A DNA stretch of 24,312 bases from a virus. Below the pieces are notes generated by a model. It made no database searches. It was not told where the DNA came from and saw nothing but the letters and a program-made list of their open reading frames with translations. Location of the stretch: positions 1 through 24,312 of the IMG/VR virus record IMGVR_UViG_3300030102_005040; one strand, 5' to 3'. Position 1 is the stretch's first letter. Each line of letters starts with the position of its first letter. A program made the translations under genes and the position numbers. Below are positions 22,340 to 24,312 of the stretch, piece by piece.

Positions 22340-24312
22340 ATGGCAGAGGTTAAAAATGCTTTTATAAAGTCTAAAATGAATTTAGATCTTGATGCAAGAT
22401 TAGTGCCTCAAGGAGAATATAGACAAGGATTTAATATACAAGTTAGCAAGTCTGAAGGAGATGACGTAGGTGCATTAGAAAATGTATTAGGTAATGAATT
22501 ATTGCCTCAAGGAGATTTTCAAGCTTTAACTTCAACTAATAATTTGCAAGTTATTGGGCATATAACAAATCCTGCTAATGATACTGTATATTTATTTTTA
22601 ACAAATAACACGGGTATTTCTTATAACCCGTCGGCTACTAATCTGATTTATTCTTATAATGTTTCAACTAAGCAAAGCTCTAAATTAGTTCAAGGAGCTT
22701 TTTTAAATTTTTCTACTCAAAATTTTATTTACGGAATTAACATAGTAGAAAATTTATTATTTTGGACAGATAATAGAAATCAACCGCGAAAAATAAATAT
22801 AACAAGACCGTTAGGATATTACACTACAGAAGACCATATATCTGTTGCAAAATTTGCTCCTTATGAAGCTATAAATTTATATCAAGAAAGTTCTGTTGCA
22901 GGAGAATATGAAACAACTATGAAAGATGTAGTTAGTCCTAATTATCCTGATGGCACAACTAATCCTTATAAAAATTCTACTTATGCTGGCGATCCTGATT
23001 ATTTAGAAGACAAATTTGTGCGGTTTAGTTATCGATTTAGATACGATGATAATGAATATTCTGTTTTGGCTCCTTTTACTCAAGATTGTTTTATACCTAA
23101 GCAAGACGGTTATTTTTTAACTACAGGAGCCGCGGGCACTACAACAGACGAAGATGAAACTTATAGAAGCACTGTAGTAAATTTTATGGAAAATAAAGTA
23201 AATGAAATTACTTTAAATATTCCTTTACCAAAAGCTATAGACGGTTCGGATATTACTACAGCTACATTAAATAATATTTTAAAAGTAACTGAAATTGATA
23301 TTGTTTATAAAGAATCTGATTCACAAGCGGTACAAGTGGTAGATACCTTATTAGTAAATACAGATTTTGAATCAAAATATACGGGTTCTACTATAAATTA
23401 TATTTATCAAAGTTTAAAACCTTATAAAACTTTACCCGAAGCTGATCTTGTTCGAGTATATGATAAAGTTCCTGTAAGAGCTCTCTCTCAAGAAGTTTCT
23501 GGCAATAGAGTTATCTACGGTAACTTTCAAGATAAGCATACACCACTTTTTGAAAATTCAACAGGTAATCTTACTTCTCAATTAGATTATAAATTAGGTG
23601 CTTTTAATAAATCTACTTTTAGTCTACAAGATAATATAACTAGTATTAAAGAATATCCTAATAGCACATTAAAACAAAATAGAAATTACCAAGCTGGTGT
23701 AGTATTGTCAGATCGTTATGGTAGATCTTCTACTGTCTTACTTTCAAACTTTATTGATGAATCAACTCCGCAAGGGGGTGGGTCTTTTACCGCATCAACA
23801 CATTATCATGCTTATACACCGTCTTCTACTAGTAATTCAATAATTTCTTGGCCTGGTGATTCTTTAAAAATATTGTTTAATAGTCCTATAAATTCTCCAG
23901 CACCTGAAGTTTTTCCTAATTCAGGTATACCTGGTTTATATTCTAGCTCAGGTAATGAATATAATGTTTTAGGTTGGTATAGTTATAAAATTGTTGTAAA
24001 ACAACTTGAGCAAGAATATTATAATGTTTACTTACCTGGTATACTTAATGGTCCTCCTAACGGTGTTACAGGATTAAACGATTCTGTAGATGAAGTAGGG
24101 TTTATTACTTTAATAAATGATAATATAAATAAAGTTCCTAGAGATCTTAGCGAAGTAGGGCCTGAACAAAAACAATTTAGAAGTTCAGTACAACTATTTG
24201 GAAGAGTTACCCCTGATTTTGTTTCTGCAACTTTTCCTACATATAATAAACAATTTTATCCTGGTATTCAGTCAAATACTGTAATAACTATTGGAGAAGC
24301 TGGTGATGTGCT
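22340..24312 (+). CDS. Nozzle / tail stabilisation-like protein (3' end missing)
   Basis: Open from the ATG at 22340 to the right edge, 657 codons with no stop, so the C-terminus is missing. The N-terminus (MNLDLDARLVPQGEYRQGFN, VGALENVLGNE) is the signature of tail nozzle/stabilisation proteins: surface strands that bind the portal tail. Further blocks are LLFWTDNRNQPRKINITRP, FRYDDNEYSVLAPFTQDCF, EIDIVYKESDSQAVQVVDTL, YKTLPEADLVRVYDKVPVRA with SQEVSGNRVIYGNFQDKHTP, NYQAGVVLSDRYGRSS and WYSYKIVVKQLEQEYYNVYL. These run closely like the T7 gp12-type or crAss-like stabilisation protein as I remember it. It forms the tube below the connectors, so a short tail is likely. Family call good; full length unknown. 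Confidence 0.8.
   Translation, partial: MAEVKNAFIKSKMNLDLDARLVPQGEYRQGFNIQVSKSEGDDVGALENVLGNELLPQGDFQALTSTNNLQVIGHITNPANDTVYLFLTNNTGISYNPSATNLIYSYNVSTKQSSKLVQGAFLNFSTQNFIYGINIVENLLFWTDNRNQPRKINITRPLGYYTTEDHISVAKFAPYEAINLYQESSVAGEYETTMKDVVSPNYPDGTTNPYKNSTYAGDPDYLEDKFVRFSYRFRYDDNEYSVLAPFTQDCFIPKQDGYFLTTGAAGTTTDEDETYRSTVVNFMENKVNEITLNIPLPKAIDGSDITTATLNNILKVTEIDIVYKESDSQAVQVVDTLLVNTDFESKYTGSTINYIYQSLKPYKTLPEADLVRVYDKVPVRALSQEVSGNRVIYGNFQDKHTPLFENSTGNLTSQLDYKLGAFNKSTFSLQDNITSIKEYPNSTLKQNRNYQAGVVLSDRYGRSSTVLLSNFIDESTPQGGGSFTASTHYHAYTPSSTSNSIISWPGDSLKILFNSPINSPAPEVFPNSGIPGLYSSSGNEYNVLGWYSYKIVVKQLEQEYYNVYLPGILNGPPNGVTGLNDSVDEVGFITLINDNINKVPRDLSEVGPEQKQFRSSVQLFGRVTPDFVSATFPTYNKQFYPGIQSNTVITIGEAGDV

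Noticed and set aside
1-24312. Stop-codon reassignment, as known in some crAss-like phages
   Set aside because: Full-length proteins read through no stops, and TAA, TAG and TGA all end genes at sensible positions.

Overview
The window is a continuous piece of an AT-rich, tailed double-stranded DNA phage genome. Every supported gene lies on the + strand. Most gaps are under 50 bases and many stop/start codons overlap. There are no tRNA or rRNA genes, no integrase or repressor, no transposon and no bacterial housekeeping locus other than phage-borne chaperonin genes. Both outer genes are cut by the window edges. Start codons mostly sit behind A/T-rich leaders without a Shine-Dalgarno sequence. 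One lipoprotein signal peptide ends in a TSC lipobox. Both traits are typical of Bacteroidetes, so a marine flavobacterial-type host is the best guess (inference). The standard bacterial code fits; TAA, TAG and TGA all serve as stops.

Layout. (1) About 1-5090: two adjacent modular adhesion or tail-fibre-like proteins built from LamG-like jelly-roll domains, a glycine-rich domain, a short FTQGTGTITF module and a C-terminal marine-phage adhesin domain. (2) About 5100-6180: small genes, including a 56-residue lipoprotein gene overlapping its neighbour out of frame and a two-helix membrane protein; a spanin/lysis role is possible. (3) About 6210-8010: a full-length-type GroEL followed, in the reverse of the usual bacterial order, by an overlapping GroES. 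(4) About 8007-11270: a run of small proteins, including a lysine-rich repeat protein, a HELIH zincin-like protein and a three-helix holin with the GWRP signature. (5) 11263-11868: a protein that reads as two GroES-like barrels in tandem. (6) 11813 to the right edge: the packaging and head/neck block, in the order small upstream protein (possible small terminase), large terminase, portal, scaffold-like protein, major capsid protein, an unassigned virion protein, two connector/ring-like proteins, and a long nozzle/stabilisation-like protein running off the edge.

How it fits together. Terminase, portal, scaffold and capsid build and fill the head. The connectors and nozzle form a short tail, and the LamG/glycine-rich proteins probably bind the host surface. 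The holin, perhaps with the zincin-like protein and the lipoprotein, releases the progeny. The chaperonin genes probably help fold phage virion proteins. The order TerL-portal-scaffold-MCP-connector-nozzle, with a long terminase (739 residues) and portal (804), resembles crAss-like and related podovirus-type Bacteroidetes phages. That placement is from memory of the families and was not computed.

The most notable features are the phage-encoded GroEL/GroES pair together with a second, double GroES-like protein; a nested lipoprotein gene; two stem-loops bracketing the gene after the capsid gene; and repeated LamG modules that may drive tail-fibre shuffling.
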